From Arthrobacter pascens (GTDB lineage: Bacteria > Actinomycetota > Actinomycetes > Actinomycetales > Micrococcaceae): a DNA stretch of 64,000 nucleotides. The notes beneath the pieces were generated by a model that saw only the letters and a program-made list of their open reading frames with translations, was not told the origin of the DNA and did not search any database. The stretch is from the NCBI RefSeq assembly GCF_030815585.1, contig NZ_JAUSWY010000001.1, positions 4,526,001 through 4,590,000 of the forward strand. Direction: 5' to 3'. The position numbers and the translations under genes were made by a program. This document shows, in pieces, positions 43,130-51,810 of this stretch (its first letter is position 1; each line of letters opens with the position of its first letter).

Positions 43130-44053
43130 GTGGGTGGCGTGCTGATCGGGCTGGCCGTGATCGGCGTCGTCATCGCGGTGGGGTATGTCGCCGCGCGGTG
43201 CGGGCTGGGCGGCGAGCCCACGGTATCGGCGCTGACGCGCACGGCTTTCTTCATCACCAACCCTGTGCTGATGTTCACCGTTGTCCTGAAATCGGACCTC
43301 GCGGTGGTCTTCTCCGCCTATGTCCCGCTGGCCCTGATTACGGCCGCCATCACCGCGCTTTTGTATGTCCTGGTGAGCCGGCTCTGGTTCCGCCGTCCCC
43401 TCGCGGAGACTGCCGTGGGCGCGATGGCCAGTTCCTATGTCAACGCCAACAACATCGGCATCCCGATTACCGTCTACGCGCTGGGGGATGCCACTCCGGT
43501 GGCGCCGGTGCTGCTGGTGCAGCTGCTCCTGTTCGCGCCGCTGGTCCTCACGCTGCTGGACCTGTCGGCGGCGGGGCGGTTCTCGCTCCGCCGGATGCTG
43601 ACCCAGCCGTTCCGGAACCCCATGATCATCGCCTCCCTCCTGGGCGTGGTGCTGGCTGCCTTCCACGTGAAACTGCCCGAACCGGTGATGGCACCGCTGA
43701 CCCTGCTGGGCGGGGCCGCCGTCCCCGTGGTCCTGCTGGCCTTCGGCATGTCGCTTCACGGAAACCGGGTCCTGCACGGCGGCGGCCACACCGCCGAAAT
43801 CCTTACTGCCACGGCACTCAAGTCGGCCGTGATGCCGGTGGTGGCGTTCGCCGTCGGACGCTTTATTTTTAACCTTGACCACCAGATGCTGCTGGGCGTG
43901 GTGCTGATGGCGGCGCTGCCTACCGCCCAGAACGTGTTCCTTTTCGCCAACCGCTACAGCCGCGGGGAGACGGTGGCCCGGGAAACCGTGTTGCTTTCGA
44001 CGGCGGCCACAGCCCCGGTGCTGATCCTCGCCGTCTGGCTTCTGGCGGCTTAG
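43130..44053 (+). CDS. AEC family transporter
   Basis: The 307-residue protein has about ten membrane helices in two halves and motifs of the auxin efflux carrier family: TRTAFFITNPVLMFTVVLKS and SSYVNANNIGIPITVYALGD. Bacterial members carry organic acids such as malate or malonate; the substrate here is unknown. GGAAGGA lies about ten bases before GTG 43130. It is divergent from the LLM oxidoreductase. Confidence 0.92.
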   Translation: MGGVLIGLAVIGVVIAVGYVAARCGLGGEPTVSALTRTAFFITNPVLMFTVVLKSDLAVVFSAYVPLALITAAITALLYVLVSRLWFRRPLAETAVGAMASSYVNANNIGIPITVYALGDATPVAPVLLVQLLLFAPLVLTLLDLSAAGRFSLRRMLTQPFRNPMIIASLLGVVLAAFHVKLPEPVMAPLTLLGGAAVPVVLLAFGMSLHGNRVLHGGGHTAEILTATALKSAVMPVVAFAVGRFIFNLDHQMLLGVVLMAALPTAQNVFLFANRYSRGETVARETVLLSTAATAPVLILAVWLLAA

Positions 44054-44092
44054 ACCTACCGCCGGCGCGGTCCCGGCGCAAGAATGGGCACT

Positions 44093-45169
44093 ATGCAACT
44101 TCCCGTGATGCCTCCCGTCCCGCCCATGCTCGCCAAGGCCGTCAGCGGCATCCCGGACGGGACGCTGAGTTATGAGCCCAAGTGGGACGGGTTCCGGTCC
44201 ATCATCTTCCGCGACGGCGACGACCTGGAGATCGGCAGCCGCAACGAGAAACCCATGACCCGGTACTTCCCGGAGCTCGTGGAGGCGCTGAAGGAGAACC
44301 TGCCGCCGCGGTGTGTGCTCGACGGCGAGATTGTCCTGGTGGGCGCCTCGGGGGACCGGCTGGATTTCGACGCCCTCCAGCAGCGGATCCACCCCGCGGC
44401 CAGCCGGGTCAAGCTGCTGGCCGCGCAGACCCCGGCCAGGTTCGTGGCCTTCGACCTGCTGGCGCTGGGGGACGACGACTACACCGGCCGTCCCTTTACC
44501 GAACGGCGGGCCGCGCTGGAGAAGGCGCTCGCCGGCAGCCAGGCCCCGATCCATCTCACCGCCGCCACCCAGGACAAGGAAACCGCCGAGCAGTGGTTCC
44601 GGCAGTTCGAAGGCGCCGGCCTGGACGGAATTGTGGCCAAGCCGCTGGACGGCCGATACCAGCCGGACAAACGCGTGATGTTCAAGGTCAAGCACGAGCG
44701 GACCGCCGACTGCGTGGTGGCCGGCTACCGGCTGCACAAAAGCGGACCGGACGCGATCGGCTCGCTGCTGCTGGGCCTGTACAAGGACGACGGCGGCCTG
44801 GCCAGCGTGGGCGTGATCGGCGCCTTCCCGATGAAACGCCGGCAGGAATTGTTCAAGGAACTCCAGGCGCTGGTCACCGACTTCGACGGGCACCCCTGGG
44901 CCTGGGCGAAGCAGGAGGAAGGCGAACGGACGCCGCGGAACGCAGAGGGCAGCCGCTGGAGCGCCGGGAAGGACCTGTCCTTTGTACCGCTCCGGCCAGA
45001 GCTGGTGGTGGAGGTCAGGTATGACCATATGGAGGGTGAGCGCTTCCGCCACACCGCCCAGTTTGCCCGCTGGCGGCCGGACCGGGACCCGGAATCGTGC
45101 ACCTATGAGCAGCTCGAGGAGCCTGTCAGCTTCGACTTGGCGTCGGTTTTGGAAACCGGCCGGCCGTAG
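44093..45169 (+). CDS. ATP-dependent DNA ligase (LigC type)
   Basis: The 358-residue protein is a minimal ATP-dependent ligase that seals nicks in DNA. The adenylation site is Lys30 in YEPKWDGFRS; further nucleotidyltransferase motifs are DGEIVLV, FDLLAL, DGIVAKPLDG and MFKVKHERTADCV. The C-terminal OB-fold carries VEVRYDHMEG. Length fits the LigC group involved in base-excision-type repair in mycobacteria; no Ku or polymerase gene is nearby. ATG 44093 is preferred over 44084 because an AAGAAT box precedes it by seven bases. Confidence 0.92.
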   Translation: MQLPVMPPVPPMLAKAVSGIPDGTLSYEPKWDGFRSIIFRDGDDLEIGSRNEKPMTRYFPELVEALKENLPPRCVLDGEIVLVGASGDRLDFDALQQRIHPAASRVKLLAAQTPARFVAFDLLALGDDDYTGRPFTERRAALEKALAGSQAPIHLTAATQDKETAEQWFRQFEGAGLDGIVAKPLDGRYQPDKRVMFKVKHERTADCVVAGYRLHKSGPDAIGSLLLGLYKDDGGLASVGVIGAFPMKRRQELFKELQALVTDFDGHPWAWAKQEEGERTPRNAEGSRWSAGKDLSFVPLRPELVVEVRYDHMEGERFRHTAQFARWRPDRDPESCTYEQLEEPVSFDLASVLETGRP

Positions 45170-46204
45170 CGAGGGTGGGTCGCCACTTGGCGGCTGTTCA
45201 GGCGCGGGCATGCAGGAACCGCTCCAAGCCGCCCTCCCCCAGGGACAATCCAGTGGGGACAAAGTCCGGGTGGCCGCAGGGGGTGTCGCGTCGCGCTGGG
45301 GGCGGCCGGTGCCTGCTCGATGCCCTCTCGGGTTTCAGGTCCGGTTTCAGTTGGTTGGGCCAGTGGGGTGGTTCCCAATCCTGGTGCTCGCTCTTGTAGC
45401 GCCGGCCACTGGGAGATATCCAGCCCGGTGGTTCGTCCTTGCTCGCTGATGTGGGTCTCCAGGCGCTGGTGTGCCGAAGCCGGTGGTGTTTGGGGCATGG
45501 TTGGCCGAGGTTGCTGATGCCGGTGGCTCCACCGTGGTGCCAGGCGAGGAGGTGGTCTGCTTCGTTGTCCAGGGAGTGGTTGCTGCAGCCAGGGAACGGG
45601 CATTTGCCGTCGCGGAGCTTGAGCCAGTTCTTCATGGCTTTGGTGAGCCGGTAGCTGGTGCGGCCGATTTCCAGAGGCGCTCCATCCCGTGGATCGACCA
45701 GCACCCGGAAGAAGGAATCGGCCCCGTTGGCCACTAGGTCCCTGGCCATCGAGGCGGGGATGGGGCCGTATCCGTCGAGCATGGCCGCTTCGTCGGTGGC
45801 GCCGAGCAGGGAAAACACCGGGACTGTGACCAGTACGTGGGCCCGGGGCGGGGTGACCTGCCCGGGATTCTTTCCTTCTCCCTTCCCGCTGCTGAGGAGG
45901 GCGTGGCGAGTGCGTCGGCCCGTATCTGGGTGAGGGTCCGGGACTCGTCGGGACCCTGCAGGCCCCGGGCTATGGCGGTGGTGCGGTTCCAGATCGCGTT
46001 GGCGGTGGCGGCCGGCAGGTAGGTAGAGAGCCATGCCATCCCGTCATTGTCCGGCGAGTATTCGACCCTCCGGTCCTGGACGCCTTTGGCGTGGCGTTTC
46101 TCGATGCTTTCCGCGTGGTGGCGTTCGCGCCAGGTGCGGGCCTTGTGACGGAACCGGTACGCCGGCATTTCCCCTGCAGGGCAACCACGGGCCGGGTTCG
46201 GCGC

Positions 46205-46240
46205 CTCCGGAGGGGGTGTCAGATTGTTTGTGTAGGAGGG
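46205..46240 (+). repeat. Left inverted repeat of the IS256-family element and target duplication
   Basis: Target copy CTCCGGA (46205-46211) is followed by the IS end starting in the G run, with TGTCA (46217-46221), five bases, and TTTGTGTA (46227-46234). The same order with the same spacing is found inverted at the right end. Confidence 0.8.
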
Positions 46241-47683
46241 CTGTAGTCGCTGGATGATTGGAGAATCATTGTGGCTATGACGAAACCGCGTGAAGAGCTG
46301 GTAGAGCAGTTGGCCCGCAAGGCCGCGGCGGCTGGCAGCATGGATGCGTTGAAGGCTTCGGGTGCGTTCGATGAGCTGATGAACCAGATCGATTCCGGGC
46401 AGTTGGAACTCGACGGCAAAGACGGTTTCATTCAGCAGCTGATCAAGGCCTCGCTGGAACGCGGGCTGCAGGCCGGGCTCTCCGGGCATCTGGGCTATGA
46501 CAAGGGCGATCCGATCGGGCGTTTCCTGCCCAACTCCCGCAACGGGTCGTATCCGAAGACACTTGGAACCTCTGCCGGGGACGTGGATCTGGCCGTGCCT
46601 CGGGACCGCGAAGGGTCCTTCACCCCGCATCTGGTGCCGAAGGGTGCCCGCCGGACGGGTGGTCTGGATGACATGATTATCAGCCTCTACGCCGGCGGGA
46701 TGACAGTCCGGGACATCGCCCACCATCTGGAATCCACGCTCGGCACGGAGCTGTCCCACGAGACGATTTCCAAGATCACCGACGAGGTCCTGGACGAGGT
46801 CCTCGAATGGCAGAAGCGACCCTTGGAGCCGCTTTATCCGATCCTGTATCTGGACGCGATCATTATCAAGGTCCGCGACGGACACCAGGTGCAGAACCGT
46901 GCCGCGCACATTGCCGTGGGCGTGGACATGGACGGCATCAAGCACGTTCTGGGGATCTGGGTCGAAGCCACCGAGGGCGCGAAGTTCTGGGCAGGGGTCT
47001 GCGCGGAACTCGCCAACCGCGGTGTGAAGGACGTCCTGATCGTCTGCTGCGACGGGCTTACTGGCTTCCCTGAGGCGATCGGCGCGACGTGGCCGGCCGC
47101 GACCGTCCAGACCTGTGTCGTTCACTTGATCCGTGCCTCGATGCGTTTCATCGGCTACCAGGACCGGAAGAAGGTCGCCTCCGCCCTGCGGCCGGTTTAC
47201 ACCGCCCCGACGGCCGATGCAGCGCAGGAGGCACTCGACGCGTTCGAGGCCTCCGATCTGGGACGGAAGTATCCCGCGACTGTACGAACCTGGCGGAACG
47301 GTTGGGAGAAATTCACCCCCTTCCTGGCGTTCCCGCCGCCGGTGCGTCGGATCATCTACACCACCAACGCGATTGAGTCGCTGAACTACCAGCTGCGCAA
47401 GATCATCAAGAACCGCGGGCATTTCCCCAACGACCAGGCCGCCGTGAAACTGCTCTGGCTGGCGATCTGCAACATCGAGGACAAACGCGCCAGCGACCGG
47501 GCCAAACTTGAGGGCCGAGCCCGGGAGAACCGTGCCAAGACGGTCAACAAACTCATAGAGGGAACCTTCACGCAAGGATGGAGCGAAGCCCTTGGCGTCC
47601 TCGTTCTGAACTATCCCGACAGACTCGGACCCTACCTAAACCGATGAGGCTCCACCTCTCTTACACAAATAACTTGACAGGCT
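46212..47683 (+). mobile_element. IS256-family insertion sequence
   Basis: The element is about 1472 bp with imperfect terminal inverted repeats and a single mutator-type transposase gene. It is flanked by the exact 7-bp direct repeat CTCCGGA; an eighth base differs (G/T), so the usual 8-bp duplication may have lost a match. Reading across one copy of the repeat restores the HNH protein (LDPEAPNPARG), which proves the insertion point. Confidence 0.9.
46271..47647 (+). CDS. IS256-family (mutator) transposase
   Basis: The 458-residue transposase has the DDE catalytic pattern: first Asp in ILYLDAIIIKVRDG, second Asp in VCCDGLTGFPEAI, and Glu in YTTNAIESLNYQLRK, plus the C-terminal GWSEALGVLVLNYPDRL tail. 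The open frame is intact and of usual length, so the element could still move. GGAG eight bases before GTG 46271 favours this start over ATG 46277. Confidence 0.95.
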   Translation: MAMTKPREELVEQLARKAAAAGSMDALKASGAFDELMNQIDSGQLELDGKDGFIQQLIKASLERGLQAGLSGHLGYDKGDPIGRFLPNSRNGSYPKTLGTSAGDVDLAVPRDREGSFTPHLVPKGARRTGGLDDMIISLYAGGMTVRDIAHHLESTLGTELSHETISKITDEVLDEVLEWQKRPLEPLYPILYLDAIIIKVRDGHQVQNRAAHIAVGVDMDGIKHVLGIWVEATEGAKFWAGVCAELANRGVKDVLIVCCDGLTGFPEAIGATWPAATVQTCVVHLIRASMRFIGYQDRKKVASALRPVYTAPTADAAQEALDAFEASDLGRKYPATVRTWRNGWEKFTPFLAFPPPVRRIIYTTNAIESLNYQLRKIIKNRGHFPNDQAAVKLLWLAICNIEDKRASDRAKLEGRARENRAKTVNKLIEGTFTQGWSEALGVLVLNYPDRLGPYLNR

Positions 47684-47690
47684 CTCCGGA
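47655..47690 (-). repeat. Right inverted repeat of the IS256-family element and target duplication
   Basis: TACACAAA (47662-47669), five bases, TGACA (47675-47679) mirror the left end; the second target copy CTCCGGA is at 47684-47690. Confidence 0.8.
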
Positions 47691-48402
47691 TCCAGAAAAT
47701 GCGCCTCCAGTGCAGCGGTTCCGGCCGGATCAAGACAGGAAGTCTCGTCAACCATTGCCCGGGCGTGTTGCCACGAAATAGTCCCGGCCTGAAGGGCGGA
47801 CATGGTCAACGGCAAGGTTGCCAGTTCGTTGGCCTGGGACAACAACGCACCTGCCGCCCCTGGACCAATCGTCAACACGCAGGCGATCTCCGCTGCCGCC
47901 GCCATCTCCTGCGCCTGCGGCCACGCATCGGGAGGGGCCGCCGAGCTGGTGGTCTGCGCGTACTTCGCGGCGGCCTGGGCCTTTAGTGCGGCCAGCCGCG
48001 GCTCAGACCGGGCCACCCCGGCGAGGATATCCAGGCAATCATCGGCCAGGGTATGCAGCGGATCAGCGTCAGCCGACGCCGCGGGGCAAGTCTCATCGAC
48101 TTCGGCAGTAAGCACGGCAATGGCGGCATTGATCGCGTCAAATGCCCCCACCACTGCTTCGTTTCCCATGTCTCCATCATCGCGGGAGGGTACGACATTT
48201 TCCCGGTCATGCTGTACTTCGCGGGATGCATGAGGGGCAACCAAGTTCCTGACAGTTTATCCCAGGCTTGGACGACATAGGTTTCCGTAACCCGGAAGGT
48301 CCTTTCGGTGAGCCATTTGTTCAACAGCCGCTCCGCAGACTAGCGATAGAGGAGGTCAGACCAGCCCGTGTGCGCTAAATGGATTGTCTAGCGCCAATTC
48401 AC

Positions 48403-50025
48403 TTAGGGCTTCGCAAGGTCCAGGACGGGCCACAAGCCGTCCGCGCGGCAGGGTACGGAGGCTGACACGAGCGCCTGGCTGTGGGAGTGCTTCGGCGCGG
48501 CGAAGAAGTCCTTGGTTTCCGCCACTTCGATCACCTGGCCGTGCAGAAGTACGGCCACCCTGTCGCACATGTACCGGACAACGTCCATGTCGTGCGAGAT
48601 CACGATCAGCGACAGGCCGCGCTCCCGCTGGAGCCGCAGCAACAGGCTGAGGATGGTGCGCTGGGTAAGCGCGTCCAAAGCCGAGGTGGCCTCGTCGCAG
48701 ATCAGCACCTGCGGTTCAAGCAGGAGGGCGCGGGCGATCGTGGCCCGCTGGAGCTGTCCGCCCGAGCATTGGCCGGGTCGCTTGTCCAGCAGGCTCCCGT
48801 CCAGCTCCACCTCGTCCATCACAGCAGCGATCCTGGCGTCGCGCTGCTGGAGCGGGAGCCCGGGACGTTTCCGGAGCGGCGCGTGCAGGCTGGCGCGCAG
48901 CGTCATACGCGGGTCAAAGGCGCCGTGCGGTTCCTGGAACACCAGCTGGACAGCTGTGGCCTCGACCGTGCCCGCTGCGCCCAGCTGCCGGGTGATGGTG
49001 CCGGTGCTGGCCGTGTCCAGCCCGACGATGGTCCGGGCCAGCGTGCTCTTGCCGGATCCCGACTGGCCCAGGACACCCAGGATCTCGCCGCGTTTGAGGG
49101 TCAGGGAGACGTCCTCCAACGCGGTGTGCCCCGTTTTCCGCCGCCGTGGCCCGAAGCGTTTGCCCACGCCGTCCAGGACCAGGACCTCACGTTCCGTGGA
49201 GGGCGGACGACGGCGGGACTCGGGGGCCAGGCGTGCGGCCGCCAGGAGCTGCTGGGCGTACGCGGTGCGCGGGCGGGTCAGCACTTCACTGGCAGGACCG
49301 GCTTCCACGATGCTGCCGGCGTTCATCACGAGTACCCGGTCCGCGTAGGAGGCAACCGATGCGATGTTATGCGTGATGTAGAGGACGCCCAGGCCACGTT
49401 CCCGGCGCTCCCTGTCCAGCAGCTGCAGGACCTGGCGTTCCAGCACCTTGTCCAGCGCGGAGGTGGGCTCATCGGCCAGCAGGATGCCCGGCTGACCGGC
49501 CAGTGCCAGGGCAGTCATGGCACGTTGGGCCATGCCGCCGGAGAGCTGGTGCGGGTAAGCGCGGACGCCCTTGGCGGGATCCGCGAAGCCCACCTCGTCG
49601 AGCAGTTCCAGCGCCTTGGCCCGCGCCTTCGAGCCCCGCAGGCCCGCGTGCAGGCGCAGCGGCTCCTTAAGGTGCTGCTCAACGGTCCGGTTCGGGTTGA
49701 ACATACGCTTGGGCTGCTGGAACAGCATCCCCAGCCGTCCGCCGCGCACCGAATTAAGCTCCTGTTCGGACGCGCGGGTCAGGTCCAGCTCCCCGAGCCT
49801 GATGGAACCGCCAGTGATGCCCAGGCTGGGCGGCAGCAACTGCAGGCAGGACATCGCGGTCAGCGTTTTGCCGGAGCCCGAGCTGCCCACCAGCGCCACG
49901 AACTCACCGGGATCAACGGACAGGGAGACCCCGGACAGCAGGTGCTTGCCGGAAGTGCCGCCGTCGGAATCTCTGGAGCTCACTTCCAGGTCCTCCAGGA
50001 CCAGGCGCGTGTTCACCGGGCTCAT
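48403..50025 (-). CDS. Fused double ATPase of an SBP_bac_5-type ABC importer
   Basis: The 540-residue protein contains two ABC ATPase domains in one chain. The first (about 1-260) has Walker A GSSGSGKT, signature LSGGMAQR and Walker B ILLADEP; the second (about 280-530) has GQSGSGKS, signature CSGGQLQR and VLICDEA. This is DppD plus DppF joined, the Opp/Dpp/Nik architecture. It overlaps the second permease by four bases. It powers uptake of a peptide, opine or metal chelate depending on the binding protein. Confidence 0.93.
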   Translation of the reverse strand: MSPVNTRLVLEDLEVSSRDSDGGTSGKHLLSGVSLSVDPGEFVALVGSSGSGKTLTAMSCLQLLPPSLGITGGSIRLGELDLTRASEQELNSVRGGRLGMLFQQPKRMFNPNRTVEQHLKEPLRLHAGLRGSKARAKALELLDEVGFADPAKGVRAYPHQLSGGMAQRAMTALALAGQPGILLADEPTSALDKVLERQVLQLLDRERRERGLGVLYITHNIASVASYADRVLVMNAGSIVEAGPASEVLTRPRTAYAQQLLAAARLAPESRRRPPSTEREVLVLDGVGKRFGPRRRKTGHTALEDVSLTLKRGEILGVLGQSGSGKSTLARTIVGLDTASTGTITRQLGAAGTVEATAVQLVFQEPHGAFDPRMTLRASLHAPLRKRPGLPLQQRDARIAAVMDEVELDGSLLDKRPGQCSGGQLQRATIARALLLEPQVLICDEATSALDALTQRTILSLLLRLQRERGLSLIVISHDMDVVRYMCDRVAVLLHGQVIEVAETKDFFAAPKHSHSQALVSASVPCRADGLWPVLDLAKP

Positions 50026-50852
50026 TTGTCAGCCGCCAAGGGCAGGAGCAGCGGCGCCGCAGCCATGTGGGCGGCCCGCTGGCCGAGCAGGGTCACGCAG
50101 AGCGCAACGGCAAAGATGACCAGGCCGGGGGCGAGGATTCCCAGAGGGGCACGGTCCGCGAACGGTTGCGCCGCCGCCAGCATGGAACCCCAGTCCGACT
50201 GCGGCGGCTGCACGCCCAGGCCAAGGTAGGACAGCGCGCCGACGCTGATGAGCAGGTGTCCGAACCGCAGCGTCGCCTGGCCCAGGATGGGCGCTGCAAG
50301 GTGCGGCAGGACGTGCCGGAAGACAATGAACGACGGTGCGCAGCCCACTACGCGCGCAGCGTCAACGAAGCCCCGGGCCGAGACGTCGTACGCCAAGGTG
50401 CGGGCAAGCCGGGCAAAGGGCGTCCAACCAGTGACCACCAGCGCGAGCAGCAACGGCCCGAAGCCGGTGCCCAGCGCCGCCACGATGAACAGCGCCACCA
50501 CCATTTCCGGCAGGGCGAGCAGAACGTCGTTGGTGCGGGTCAGGAATTCATCTACCCAGCCGCGCCGCCGTGCGCTCAGGATGCCGATGGCCACACCCAG
50601 GAGGCACGTCAGCAGCGTGGCCAGCGCCGCCACGGACATTGAGAACCGGCCGCCTTCGAGGATCCGGCTGAGGGTGTCCCGGCCCAGGTTGTCCGTTCCC
50701 AGCCAGTGCCCGGCCGAGGGCGGTGCCAGGCGTTCCGCCAGGTTCTGCTCCGCCGGCGGGTAGGGCGAGATCCACGGAGCGAGGAGTACCGCCAGCACTA
50801 TGAGGGTCAGCACGGCTGCGGCAAGGGTGGTGACGTTCAACCATTTACGCAA
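50022..50852 (-). CDS. ABC transporter permease (DppC-like)
   Basis: The 276-residue permease has six helices; the N-terminal part includes WISPYPPAEQNLAERLAPPSAGHWLGTDNLGRDTLSRI, the TDxxGRD stretch diagnostic of the DppC/OppC branch, and the later EAA-like loop DAARVVGCAPSFIVFRHVLPHLAAP. It overlaps the DppB-like gene by eight bases and the ATPase by four, so the transporter is translated as a unit. Confidence 0.94.
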   Translation of the reverse strand: MRKWLNVTTLAAAVLTLIVLAVLLAPWISPYPPAEQNLAERLAPPSAGHWLGTDNLGRDTLSRILEGGRFSMSVAALATLLTCLLGVAIGILSARRRGWVDEFLTRTNDVLLALPEMVVALFIVAALGTGFGPLLLALVVTGWTPFARLARTLAYDVSARGFVDAARVVGCAPSFIVFRHVLPHLAAPILGQATLRFGHLLISVGALSYLGLGVQPPQSDWGSMLAAAQPFADRAPLGILAPGLVIFAVALCVTLLGQRAAHMAAAPLLLPLAADK

Positions 50853-51786
50853 GGGAGGCTCCCACCGTTCGGCTGAGGAACCGGTGCACGAAGTCCGCCA
50901 GGGTGGTCACGCCGACGGCGAGTGCCACCACTACCACCACGCCGCCCTGGGCGAGGGGAATGTCGCTGTTGACCACAGCGTCGAAGAGCAGCCTGCCCAT
51001 GCCGGGCACCGCGAAAATGACCTCCACAATGACCGATCCGCCCAGCAGCCCCGCGAACCAGACGGCGAACAGGGTGGACAGCGGCACCAGGCCGTTCGGA
51101 ACCACGTGGCGGAGGATGGCCTGGCCCTGGCTCAGGCCGCGTGCCCGGGCGGCCGGCACGTGATCGGCGGAAGCGGCGTCGATGATGCCCGTCCGGACCG
51201 CCGAGGTGAAGAAACTGATGGGCCGCAGGGCCAGCGTCAGGGCGGGGAGGACGGCGGACGAGAGATCGTTCCAGCCTGCCGTGGGCAGTACGGACAACTT
51301 CAGGGCGAAGACCAGGACCAGCACGGGGGCCACCCAGTACTCCGGCATGGCGATCAGGGCCTGCGTTACGGCGGTGATGGCCTTGTCCGCGGTGCTTCCC
51401 GGCCGCAGTCCGGCAAGGATTCCCAGCGGGAGCGATACCGCCGCCGCCAGGACCAGCGCCATGGTAACCAGGCTGAGCGTGACGGAAAGCGCAGGAAGCA
51501 CCTGCTCGGCCACCGGGGTGCGGCTGACGAAGGACAGCCCCATGTCGCCGCTGAAGAAGTCCCCGAGCCAACGGAAGTACTGGACGGCCAGGGGGTCGTT
51601 CAGGCCCAGGCTCTCGCTGAGGCCCTGCACCGCGGATTCGTCGACGGCGTCCCCCGCTACCCGCGACCGGATGATTTTCCGCACCGGATCACCGGGGGTG
51701 AAGTACGGGATCAGGAAGACCGCGAACGAGGACACCACAACGGCGGCCACCAGGGTGGCCGTCCGTTTGGTGATGAACTGCAGCAT
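50845..51786 (-). CDS. ABC transporter permease (DppB-like)
   Basis: The 313-residue permease has six helices, FLIPYFTPGDPVRKI at the first extracytoplasmic loop, and ARARGLSQGQAILRHVVPNGLVPL as its ATPase-contact loop, both as in DppB/NikB. It lies 24 bases after the binding-protein gene. Confidence 0.94.
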   Translation of the reverse strand: MLQFITKRTATLVAAVVVSSFAVFLIPYFTPGDPVRKIIRSRVAGDAVDESAVQGLSESLGLNDPLAVQYFRWLGDFFSGDMGLSFVSRTPVAEQVLPALSVTLSLVTMALVLAAAVSLPLGILAGLRPGSTADKAITAVTQALIAMPEYWVAPVLVLVFALKLSVLPTAGWNDLSSAVLPALTLALRPISFFTSAVRTGIIDAASADHVPAARARGLSQGQAILRHVVPNGLVPLSTLFAVWFAGLLGGSVIVEVIFAVPGMGRLLFDAVVNSDIPLAQGGVVVVVALAVGVTTLADFVHRFLSRTVGASLA

Positions 51787-51810
51787 TCGCGGGGGTTTCG
51801 GGGAGCCGGA

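Larger units (their letters stand above)
45198..48169 (-). pseudogene. DUF222/HNH endonuclease gene, broken by IS and frameshift
   Basis: The N-terminal part (ATG 48169 back to about 47691) carries the DUF222 helices up to HFLDPES; the rest resumes left of the IS at 46204 with EAPNPARGCPAGEMPAYRF, typical for the next residues of this family. Near 45901 one base is missing (LTQIRADALAT then LLSSGKGEG in another frame). The final segment carries the HNH motif CPFPGCSNHSL..EADHLLAWHHGG..CPKHHRLRH. The original gene would give about 500 residues. Arthrobacter genomes carry many paralogues of this gene. Confidence 0.88.

Noticed and set aside
42986..45262. 758-residue frame opposite the AEC transporter and DNA ligase genes
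   Set aside because: It spans two well-supported genes and has the repetitive His/Gln/Arg/Gly look of a reverse frame.
48481..50229. 582-residue frame opposite the ABC ATPase gene
   Set aside because: Antisense of two clear ATPase domains; no domain of its own.
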